Shown here: positions 24,888 through 37,100 of the stretch, piece by piece
Layout of the letters: the number at the start of each line of letters is the position of its first letter
Position numbering within the stretch: position 1 is the stretch's first letter
Assembly (NCBI GenBank): GCA_013397935.1
Contig: VZRN01004349.1
Span: forward strand, 574,523-638,522
DNA from: Dasyornis broadbenti
Lineage: Eukaryota > Chordata > Aves > Passeriformes > Dasyornithidae
Direction of reading: 5' to 3'
DNA length: 64,000 nucleotides
Notes under the pieces: generated by a model
Database searches by the model: none
Told to the model about the DNA's origin: nothing
The model's input: only the letters and a program-made list of their open reading frames with translations
Made by a program: the position numbers and the translations under genes

Positions 24888-27800
24888 CTAAGCTAAAAAT
24901 ATCTTGTTTAGTACCTCTGAAGGTGTTTACTACCTCTATCAGCCCTAGCTACAGGATCACAGAGCATCAGCTTAGTTGCTTATTACCACAAGCACTCCTC
25001 CAATGAATATAGAACTGGCTTAACAAGCTTCAAATCGAGAGAACTGTGACTGTGATGGCTAATACCTACTGTCTCAGAGTGACACAATAGCAGTGATCTT
25101 TTGTGACTGACTGAGCATGAATGTTATTTTCCCCAATGTGGCTTAATCTACCCTGTCAGACTCGCAGGGGGTAAACTAACATCAGTGGGAACCCTTCAGT
25201 TAAATCCCTGTGAACTATTCTTTAAATTTCCTCCCCCCCACATCACGTTTTAGAAAGGCAATTGTACTGCATGACAACACCCCCTGAGTGTCTGGCATCT
25301 CATTGCCAGAGGAGGAACACATTTTCAAGATATCAGGACAAGTAGGAGTAATGCATACCATCCCTGCTAAAGGAATCTCTTCTAAGTGGAATGAGAGGAG
25401 AAAATTTCTGATGATAAATGGGACACACTAATAGCAAGAGACCTTGCCTTGTAACTGCTGTCTTGACTCCTGCTGAAGCTACTGATACTGACCTTTGTAC
25501 TCAAAAAAACATTTCCAGAGTCATCCAATGCGCCTATATTTGGCCTACTGACTGAGAGAAAGAAATATTCGAGGATTCAGGATTCAGGTCTATTCAATCA
25601 GACAGGCCTAGTGAACTTTGTGCTGCTCTATTTTCATTCTTAGGATTACTATCAGGAAGGCAAAGGAAGCCTTAGCTAGCAAAAATAGATTATGATACTT
25701 GAAGGCTGAGGTATGCTAAAACCTGATTTACCTTTCAATATCTTTAAAACTTTACCTTTGAATTTTAATGCCTTTTTTCCTTGCAAGCTCCCTGCATGGC
25801 CCCACATGTCAGGCTTACTGCTCTAGTTAGAGTTACAGCAGTCATCACCACTCTCAGCTCTCATCATTCCCTACTCTTTACTTTGCAATATGAATTAACA
25901 AACTGAAGGACTAAGAAATGTTAATCCAGATTTCATTTCTCTTCTTCCCCTGTGGCCAACCATCTGCCTGCAGCAACACAGTGCGTTGTTTTCTACCCAC
26001 TGTTGTGTGTGCTATCCTCCAAAGGGAGTCAAGGCCCTGCAAACCCAGATACACATCTCTTCAAATTTCTTCTCATCACTTCTTGGAGCATTTTTGCCCA
26101 CCAGTATTATTCTCCTACAGTTCTTTTGCCATGGAGAAAACTTTAAGCTCAAGATGCTAGAAAGCCATTTCTTCTTTCCAAGACCTGGTTACTCCCCCAA
26201 CAGCAATTTATTGCCACTTTTCTGCAAGTAGGTTTGTATTCAAGGATACTTAATACCTCATTTTAAAAGGGACACATAGAAATAAGTAATTCTTTTTCCA
26301 TTACAACGATTCTCCCCATACTTTAGTTCTTCCTGTCTCTTTATATAAAATGTAAAGAAATAACATTTTTTTAAATGTGATTTTTCAAATAGTATTAAGA
26401 ATACATAGTAATTTAAGATGAGACGATTTTGTCTTTTATTTTCCTGTACCTATTTGCCGCATTCTTTACATCAGCTTTTCCTGAAATTCCCATCAGCTTC
26501 TCCCATTCCAAGCTCTACACAATTTTTTTCCTCTGTAAACATCCTGTGAATATAGACTTTAATTAGTAGAGTGTTTTCCCTAGGCGTGGATTTTATTAAG
26601 GACCCCCCCAGCCCACTGGAGCTCTTCGGCTTTAAGTGAAGCTGAGAAATGCGGGTGGAATGAAAACTGTTAGAGGAAATTCCTTGAAGTATCTCTAATA
26701 CCATTATATATTGCATTGCTCAGCGTAGTACCAAGTAGAGTGCCACAGAAATTTTCTCCCCTCTTTCATGGCACTGAGTCACTTGTATGGGGTTCATGAA
26801 GTTCAGCCTCTCTGGACAGATTAGATGTGGAATGAGTAAAAATATTTTCACTCAAAAATGTGAAACACAGTATATGGAAATTTGGGTATATGCACATTCA
26901 CTGTCATAAACAGAAAGCATACAAAAAGGAAAGGGCTTAAACAGTCCTATAGAGAACCATTCACTGGCCTGAAACTTTAGCTCACCATGGAATGCTTGTT
27001 CATGTTATAGACAACTATTCCCTAATAAGCAATTTGGAGTTTCACTTTATTCTTTTTTTGTATTCAGTTCTGGTTTGTACTTTGTGTTTCACATATTATT
27101 TTTGCACTGTATAGATCAAATACAATCGTCTTCAGAGTGACAGAGAAAAGATGACACTGGTAAGTAAGGACTTGAAAAGCTTCCCAGTGAAGAAAAGCTT
27201 GTGGTGTTTTTGTCTGAGCACAACAGCACCTGGAAGGACACGGTATTGAAATAGTGCTGATGTTTCCCTTCCTCAGCTAGAAGCTCACCTTTGAAGACTG
27301 AAAGCTCTGCAATCCTTTTCTGCTCTGCCTTCCAGTGCTTATTGCCAGGATATCCTCTGAGGAGCAGGGGTGAACAGCAGCTAAGGAGTGAGGCAAAGCA
27401 CTCAAAGGTAGACAAACTAATGCACTTTCCATTCATCAGCACTGCAAACATTTATTCTCTCTAATTTCATTTCTGCAGCATTTAGATGGGGATAGCCCAC
27501 CTTCTACATACTTCCACACAGGTGAAATTATTTCACTCATCTTCCAGTTTGATAGCTGCTGTTTCTTTTATTACCCCCAACACTTTCTGAGATCCCAAAT
27601 AAGATATTTATTCAGTGCAAACAACCTCTGCCCTCCAGGCCAGCGCAGGGTTTCTTAGATAAATAGCTCCATATATGCTAATGATGATGTCTGCCTGGAA
27701 GTAGGGTTATAAAACTCCGAACCACCCCTAGCTGCTTTTTTCCACCATAAAAGAAACAGGTCAAAACATGCCCCTCGGACTTCAAGAGCAGCTTATACTA

Positions 27801-28740
27801 CCAAAGAAAAATCCATGACAGCGTAAAACCCCTGCACATTATTGCACAGGGAAAGCTAAGTTCTTTTAAAAGCGGTGGATGCAAAGCAAAGTCTAAAAGA
27901 GAGCTGAATCCACTTTGGCATTTGCAGATGCAGGTTCCTCTCAGGTGCAGCACAATGTAATCCCTCTTACTAATTGACTAATTTATTCATGACAGAACAG
28001 ACAAATATGCCTTTCAGGAGCATTTGCCAAGACCAGCTCCTGCTTTCTTTTCTCACGTTATCAGGTGAGATCTTTCACCGTGACCAGACCCTAGTTAAAA
28101 AAGAAGGAAGGATGCCAGAGTGATGGCTCAGACCACAGAGGATGGGTTTGGTGCTGAGAATACTTTTAGGACTCTGGAGCATCTAAATTACACTTGTACA
28201 TTTTGGAGTCCTACTTCAATGTTCTTCTCACACATCCTAATTTCCTCCCTCAGGAAGCCAAGACACAGCTTTAACACCCAAGTTTTCCTCCTTATCTGAG
28301 ATAACATTCTCTCCTTGTAAAAACTCCTTTTTTGTGTCCTGACAAAACACAAAATGGTAACTGGGAGAGTGATACAAGGATCTAAGTCCCATCCCTTTCT
28401 AGGGATGCTCTATTAAAGTGACAATTTGGATTGGAAGTTTTCCTATTAAGTGCCTATGCATTAAGGCTGTTAAGATCCTGCACAGTGTTTCTTTAAAACA
28501 AAGAGCATCTTTTTCCTGCTACTACTCATGGTTCAACAGTGAGGCAAACTAAGTAGCAGATCTTGATTCTCAGCTAAAAATTCAACCATCAGTTGAAAGA
28601 GCAGTCACTACCACTGAAAAGATGCAGCAGCAAAGTAAGTCAGGAAACAGGGGGGAAGGTGGGTGTGGGGCTGTTTATGACACATATGTGAAACAAATGC
28701 CCAGACAAGCCCAGCCCACACACCGAAAAAAAAATAAAAT

Positions 28741-28784
28741 AACAACAACAACAACNAAAAAAAAAAAAAAAAAAAAAAAAAAAA
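28741..28784 (+). repeat. AAC repeat and poly-A with one N
   Basis: Five AAC units, an ambiguous base at 28,756, then 28 A to 28,784. The N marks an unresolved homopolymer length or base. The neighbouring sequence is A-rich on both sides. Confidence 0.92.
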
Positions 28785-28789
28785 CCACA

Positions 28790-31700
28790 ACAAAATCAAA
28801 AAACAACCTAGCTGTTTGGGTTTTCTCCTAGAGACTATGACATGAAGTTTACCAGGAAAAATTCTCATCAGATTTTTCTCAGGACAGATGGATATAGCAC
28901 TGTTAAAAGTAAAAGAAAAAAATAACAAAAAAAATTAGGAATAGCTGGCTCATTATATGCCAGCTGGGATATCTGGTTATATTATCCCTCTCTTAGTCTG
29001 TTACATACTTTTACAGTTCTTACCATGAAAATGAAACCACTGGCTTTGTTGTGTTGTTTGCTTTTTTTCATTATTCAGCATTTAAGAATGACATGACAGA
29101 AATCTCATTCCAAATACAAACGCTCCTCAAATTCACTAGTTTGATAGCTGTTTGCAGACTTGTCTTTGGGAGGAATAGGTCCTCAGTAACCAGGTCAGAA
29201 ACACTCCAACCTGATCAGTTTACCATTTGTTCCTATTTAGGAGTGCTAGGGGAGTGCCCACGGAGGCTGGCTGGCAAGATGCCCTAGAGACATGGTACCG
29301 CTTAGCACTGAGGTTTCAAAAGGAGTTTAGCAGAGAGAAGAAGAATCAGAAACACTGTCACAGAAAAACAGGAAATTAATGTAAGGAAAGTCCTTCCACT
29401 GTATGCTTTTAGTCCTCTAAAATGGCTAATTGAAGCACAAAAGGAGAGCTTATGTGCTCAAATTTTTCTGCATTTTCAATGTTATGGCTTGCTCCCACAG
29501 AAAATAGCACCTCTTTCCACAAACCCAGCTGATAAACAGGAGAATTCTGCTTCAACTGAATCAGCAAAAAAGGAAGAAGGTAAAAGGAAGGAAAAATAAT
29601 ATTGTATCAAACCTCAGCAACAATAGTGTAAAGGCTTTTGTTAATTTAGTAGTTTGTCTATTTTAGTTTTGGGTTTAATGTGCACAGATAATTTTCTGGT
29701 TCATATTAAGAAGTAGGAAACAAGTTTCACTGTCAACAAACAACCACCTCCAACCAGGATGTGACAACATCTTGAAATTAAACTCACTCTTGGTCTAAAG
29801 AAGTTTAGCAGAAGAAAGCAATTTTCTTGACTTTTTATCATTATAGGTTTTTTTGCAGTACATTGACAACAAAGTGACCATTTAGACTTATTCTACCAGT
29901 CTGGAATTTAGACAATGCTTAAATGGTTATTTTTGCTTACACAAGCTCTTGAAATATTTTCTTTGGTGTTTGTGGGCCTGATTATCAAAAGAACTAAGCA
30001 GATTTTGAAAATCTGGCTACCACATTTTACTTGGAGAGAGAAGGAGATTGATTGTGTGACTGAAACATTCTTTTTTTTTTTTTTTAATTGATACCAAACA
30101 TTCATCATCACTAGGCACTGTACCTCAGACCTTTGGCATGAAACTGCTAACCTCTACCTTTTGAAATAAGGAACTAATCTGTTGGCTTCTAACTTCGTGT
30201 CAACAGTCTTTAGAAAGGAAAGAGTTTGTATGTATCATTCTCCTACATGACATTTATATCAACTGAAACTCTTCAAATTCTGACAGAGGTCCTTTGGACA
30301 ATCAAAATTGAGACTCATGTGCATAGAAAAGTCAGTCACAGCCAAAACCCATCTGTGAAAATACCCCTGAATACCACAATCCCATTGATTCTTGAGGTAC
30401 GACTGCCTATACCTATTGATAGATACACATGCTTTAGAAAATACTACCCTCAGTGAGCATAGTGTGTTCTTTAGCCATTCCACTTTCCTTCAGCCTTCTG
30501 CATGCCTGTGAAGGAATGAGCATCACCAGAGCCCTACATGGTTTCATTTTACAACGCAATGTACCCTCTCTCCACTGCACCAGAAGAGTTATTTCTCATG
30601 GCAGCTGAGCTCTCCAGTATAGCATAGAAGAAATTTGCTTTGACATCTACAACAAACTTCCCACCCCAGGAGTGAGCTACTTTCCTCAGGTACTGGTGAG
30701 GTCACTGGGCTACACCATCAGAAAAAAGCTGCCTCCTGAGAGGACTGCAGAACTGCCAGGATCAGCTTTGGATTGGGCCTGGAGGCAGCAGTGATATTAA
30801 GGAGCAGATAGGACAGCAGTACCTGGAGACTACAGCATTGTGTTGCGGTAACTGCTCTTGCAAGCTGTCGCCTTCCAGCCAAGACTAATGCTAGAACTGT
30901 GTGACAATAAACAAGATATAGAACAAACATACTTTACTTACGTGTTCCCATGTCATGAGAAGAAAAGAGTTTTCCCAAGAGCACAGACTATCTTTCAGCT
31001 CCATCCTCCAGTGACTTCAGAGAGTTCAAAGTTCATCTGATAGGAAACATTCATTATTAAAAGCAGGATAAACTGAGATTATATCCAGCTCTAAAACTTG
31101 TTTTTGTTTTGTCAGAAGATACACCACCACCCAGCTTCACAAAAATGTACTTTATTGACCTCATCGTTGTATAGGATAGGGTCAGTAGGGTTTACAACCT
31201 ATTGTTGTATAATAAAGAACTGTTATATTGGTGTACCACTTGTTTTCCCTGCAAAGTACAGATTATTTTCACCATAAAGGCTGCTAACTCTACCTTGTGT
31301 CAGCTTCTAAGATCCTTGGGACTCTAACCCTAAGTGTCACTATGAGCAGTTCTTCTTGAGAAGGGTTTGCTGCAAAAGAATTACTTTTAGTGAGAAAATA
31401 TGGCAAGTGACACACATTCATGGGAATATAATACCTCACCCTCCCCATCATAATTCATCAGGGTCAATTGCCATTTTTGACATAAAACATGCATGCTATC
31501 ATCACTACAATCTGGAAATGTATGCTAACCCATGGGAACACAGTAAATCATTTCTTAAAGAAATAATAGAGCATATTGTTTGTATGGTACAAACCTTTTA
31601 ATAGAATTATAATCTAGTCCGTCTGTATTTCAGCACAATGTTTGTGTTACTCCATAATCCTGGAGTGTGGCATTCTGTGTCATGTATTAAATATTTACTT

Positions 31701-34096
31701 TTGACTTATTGGGCTCTCAATCTAATATAAAACACCTTTTGGATCCACTTATCCTCTCATATAAACCAATATTATTTGCTAGGGAAAAGCATTCCATATT
31801 CCCAGGGGCATATTAACAGCTGCCTGGCTTAAATCCAAAATCAAAATGAACAACAAATAAAAAAAATTCTTTTCAGTGACTATTTTATTTCTGAGGGGTC
31901 TAGAATAACAGGGGGCATTATCAAGTATGTCAAACGATTTCCTTGTATTGAGTTACACACAGAATCTCAGCCACATGCCTCACTGTTCCTTATGTTATGC
32001 AGGACAATGACTACATCCTTCATTTGACACCTAAATCATTAATTTCCCCAGACCAGCTCAACATCAGGAAACTTTCATTCCAAACTATTTGCAAAGAATA
32101 ATCTGACCCAAAATCAGTATTTGAAAAAAAAATTCAACAAATAATGAAGAACCCCCTATTAATTAAAACAAACATTTCCTTCACAGTTTTTCCCACCTTT
32201 CAGGCATGGCATATAGGCTTGGACTGCATCTGCAGAGGTATGGGAAGCGGAGCATGTTTCTGTGAATATCAGAGTGCTTGTTTTAATATGACTGTGGAAC
32301 CAGCTGAACACACTTACATGCACATTAGTGAATGACTTGCAGAATTGATTACTTGGTCCTGCCAAGCACTTAAAAATACATGACTAATGACTTTTAACCT
32401 GGCATTTGAATGAACCTGCAACTTCAGTGAACACAGATGACAAAGCCAAGTTATGGTGGGCTGTCTTTTACAAACGTTTTTATCCTTGTCTTGTTCTGCC
32501 TTTTTGGCACAATGTTGCAGTCAAAATTTATGAGAAGCACACAAAGTAATGACCCTCTCAAGGTCATTCTCTTGCTTCTGCTAGCCTGCCACCCCTTATT
32601 ATACAACTTTCTTCAGCTTCTATCGAACCTATTTTAACAGGCAGTGTTTCCTACAAGCCACTAGTGTTATATAGTCAAAATTTCACATGAACTGCAAATA
32701 TTTTCACCTTAGAACTGCTCCTTTTAATTTCCTTCCATTAAGATTCCTCATTTGCAAGCTGTTTTCCCTTTTTATAACTAAGTATTACACCAATTAATTT
32801 CTTGGCCTCATGGGTGCTGCATCTATGGACATACCATGTTATTTTCTAGCTCTAACACTTGTCATGCAACTTGTAGCCATTACACAACCCCTTAGCCTTT
32901 ATTTGATCATGTCCTGATGGGCTTACTGTTCAGCGGGAAAAAAAGACTTCTCTAAAAACAACCCATAAAAATAAAATCCTGCCTAAGTGAAAATGGAAAT
33001 CAGGATGTTACTTTACTGCAGTCAAAAGGAATATGTGCAGCTATGACCAGATCCTAACACAAAATAGTCTTTATCAAGCATCAGTCTATCACTACATGTG
33101 ATTGTAGTTGCCTAATTATTAGGAGAAGAGACTTTAGAAACGTTGTGGATTGAAGGAGTCACTGAGCTCCCTTGCCATCATAACTGAAAAATGACATCTA
33201 GGAAATGGCAGTTTTCTGAGAAGGCAAGGAGCAGCAGAGCTAGTGCAGCTCCTTGAAATATAGAAAAAGAATAAGGTAAAGAAAGATCCATGAACAAGCT
33301 TTGAAATAAAATATGTAAATCAAATTACCAAAAACATTCCTGGTTTAAAAAAAAAAAGCTAAAAAAACCCTAGAATTCATATCAGCATGGAGCAAGGAAG
33401 GCAACAAACATGCAAGGAAGTGACAAACCTCAGAAGTGGGGACACATGTCAGTGGGAATCCTCTGGGGCTTGGAAGACTGAGGAGGAAAACCAAAAGTAA
33501 TACCAGCTCTGCTTTGGAAGATCAAGATAGCTCCAGGACCTGCCCATGTGGAAAAAGCATGAGTGCTTCATACACACAGATAGTCTGACATATGTTTTTT
33601 TTTTTATATATAACATATGGTATGTGTGTGGACTGTAATTAAAGGGAACCACTCTTATGAATCAATATATGATCTCACATAAGTTCAATATGTAAAACAT
33701 ATGCTATTTAGGCATATATAGCACTTGCATATAGCTTGCATTTTTGATGCATCATGGGCAAGGATAATAGAAGACATTTGATGACTGTGGATGCAGAGGG
33801 AAGGGATTTTCAAGGTGGAAGACAATATTCTAAAAGAGTATACAATAGTGGGAATGATGGAAAAGACACAAAGAAAAATCAGTGAGATGACTTAGAGACA
33901 GTAAAATTGCAGTGTAAGAGGAGGAGGAAGAGGACAAGGAGGAAAAGGGGTACTTCTGTATTGTAGCTTGGAGTACAAAAAGCCTATAGTGAGAAAAATA
34001 CATCTTATAGAAGAATTTCTATGACAGATGGGAGAGGAGCAAAAAGCAAATAAAAAAAAAAATATGGGTACAGGAAAATTTTAAAAAAAACAGTAC

Positions 34097-34138
<42 letters not shown>

Positions 34139-37100
34139 AAAAAAAAAAAAAAAAAAAAAAANAAAAAAGAAAGAAAAAGAAAAATTACAGAAGAATGAAA
34201 GAAAAATGAATGAAATGAATGTTAAAAACAGGGAATTAAAAGAAATTAAATGCTAGAAAAAACCCCACACTAAGAAAGAAATGTGGAGTACAGAAAAAGA
34301 AACAAAAAGCAGTTGATTATTTTATTGATAGCAATTAAATGCATTAATACAGCTTGAAAAATAAAGTATGATTTTCTGTGTATTAACAAAGTAATATTAG
34401 ACATTTTTTTCTCAGCCTCTGTCACATCATGCCTCCTCCGGATGTTGAGATTATACATCATTAGGATCCATTCCGATGAAAGGCACTATGTAAATTTAAA
34501 CTTATTAGCATAGTAATTGTGACATTTTCACAAATGCATCATGATTCACTCTAATTTATTTGTTATTTGAAATGATTTGCAACTAATTTCTATAATTCTT
34601 GGTCTGCAGCTCATCCATAGTTTATTGTGAAGAACTGAAATTCATAACCCAAGCTATTTTGGTTGAAGTAATAATCACATGGTGATTTTTTTGTTTCCTG
34701 ATTGGAGGACTGTGACTCTTAGAATATTCATTTTTCTCCATATATCTCCTTGATTACCAATTTAAAATCTGTTTGTAGCTAACAGTCTGTATTTTTCATA
34801 TAAAACCATGTGGTCTAGAAAGAAATCTTGCAGGAAACTTGTTTGTAAGAGTGGATATTGATGGAAAGTGAATAAAATAGTTATATCTACAAAGTCATTA
34901 AAATTCATTTAAAACTGCAAATGAATGTTCACAGTATGTTTCTTCTAGCATTTGCCAGCTCTGGAAATAATCATGGCCTAAATTACACCCAGAAACATGT
35001 GTGTACACCATATTTAAGACAGATTTAAAATTCTCACTAATTTATGTGTGAAAAATGGAGTTGATAACACTTCTAATTAGCTTGGTTTAAAAAAGAGCAA
35101 CATACTATTGTTCTTCTAAAGACAATAAGCTGATAGGCTCTAATAGATCAGCAGCAAATATAGTTGTATCTGTATTTGTGCATCTTTTTCTAAAATGCAG
35201 ATTTGTTTGGATAAATTCAATGTTTGATACAAGACATGACTCATTAAACCTGAATTCACAGTAAACACCAAGCAATTCCTTTATTCTTAAGGAAAGGGTA
35301 TGTCAAACATTGAGATGAAAACATCGCTCATGATTTCATCTCGCTTAGAAATATTGTGCACATTTACATTTGTATTGAAGAACTGTCTTTCCATCAGAAA
35401 GATTTTAATTTGAACCTATAATCAATCTCTAGTTCCTATAATGGCTAATTTCTATTTCACATGGCACTTTGCCACATCAGCTTGTGTTTCACCTAGAGAG
35501 AGAGAAAGAGAAGAATCATAGCAAGGATACAGTAAAATGCCTCCAGATGGAGTCTTAACTGGGATTTTTTAATTACATCCATGTACTCATTTATTGGTCC
35601 TGTACATCACGTCAGTTTTATAGTGCTCATAGCCATGGTCTCATCTTCATTTGAAGATACAGTTTCTATTACAACACTTTCTGCCGATGAGTGAAGTTTT
35701 CGTTAGACAGAGAGTTTTTGTATAGTCAAAGACCTGAGATACCCAAATTTTTCTGAGAATTTGAAATTAAACTGAAGTTGTCAACAACCATTTGCTTATA
35801 TAAGCAAAATAGCCACACTAGTTGTATGTTTGCTGTCAATCTGTGTCTCCCCCAAACTATAGGATAAAGTGGCAGGTCTACACACAAGCAGAAATGCATG
35901 ATGTTCATAAGAAGGCTATAAATTTGCTCCAAGAATAACAAAGGATAATTTCTAACTCCTTTGTTTCATTTCATGTCAACTTGATGCTTGTAAAAAATGA
36001 TAGAATAATTGTCTATGGGAATTAGTTCCTGTGTTCATCAGCTGTAAATTTAGATCAGCGGTAAGAGGACTTTCCAACACTTTCCCTGAGAAATGCCTCA
36101 ATCTTCGTTTTGAAGATCAATAAGAAAAATCATTCATCCACTTTTCTGTTTCTCTGTTAGACTCCTAACAAGTGGTAACTGTCATGACTTTATGTAGGTA
36201 ACACACTGCGGGCTTGGATACACACCCAGTCAATCCAGATGTGTAAGATAACGTTTAGATTAGTGAGCAGATGTTGTAGACAGCGATACATTAAAAGTGC
36301 AGGGAATTTCAGTGTTGCCTGCATATTCCATGGTGCATATAAATATTTTTCTACTGTTCCCTGCACATTAAGGAATTACATTCCACTGGATGATAATCAG
36401 CTAACTAAGCAAGTAAACCTGTGCAAAATACACATATACTAGATGTTTGATAACAAAATTATTAAAGTAAGAAAGGGTTTAAACTGTGAATGCAATTATA
36501 TTGTCTAAATCAGTGCTATTATTTCTCACTGAAAATAGATGCTGTAATAAGACACTTAAATGATAATACTCTGTGATGAAAGAAGCACCAGGCTCTGAGG
36601 TATATGAAAAATAATTTTTTTTCTGCTAAAACTTTGTTCAGTTTTTAGCTCTAATTACACTCTTCTAGGAGAATAAATTGAGCAGTTTGACATACTTAGA
36701 GGTTCTCCATAGAACATCGATAAACTTCAATAAACTTCAGCAAAATTTCAAGAAAAGCAAGCTGTGTTTTGAGCAAACTTGATTCAAGTTATGGAAACCA
36801 TTCAAATTGTATAGTTTAAAATTATTCTTGTCACTAAACATAACAAAAATACTGTTGCCAGTCTGATTCCATTTTAAGAACCTAGTACTCTTCAATTTAA
36901 CATGAAAGCAAAACTCTGTGGGTGAAACAAAACCAGAAACAAAATTATTCACATGAAAGCAATCTGTTGAATCTCAGAGTCCTCTCAGTATCTCTGTGAA
37001 ATCAAACATGACATCCAGAGACAAGAGGAAGAAGAAACAGTGCAGTTGCAGTTTACTACTATAAAAGTTTTTCTTATTGTTTTCCTTTCAAAGCTAGCAC

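Larger units (their letters stand above)
23016..28740. other. Gene-less DNA, 23-29 kb
   Basis: It includes the 1.85 kb between the 24-nt inverted repeats. Several overlapping short frames occur at 25,918-26,231 and 27,116-27,451 (111 codons, minus strand); none is recognisable. At 27,670-27,700 there is a CCATATATGCTAATGATGATG-like stretch resembling CArG and octamer sites, noted only as a possible regulatory patch. Confidence 0.55.

Noticed and set aside
28608..28928. 106-codon minus-strand frame with a run of Phe
   Set aside because: The frame crosses the poly-A tract and an ambiguous base; it is low-complexity translation.
32845..32935. Sense-strand MIR-like segment (CTAGCTCTAACACTTGTCATG)
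   Set aside because: The resemblance to the MIR core is limited to scattered short words; chance is as likely.
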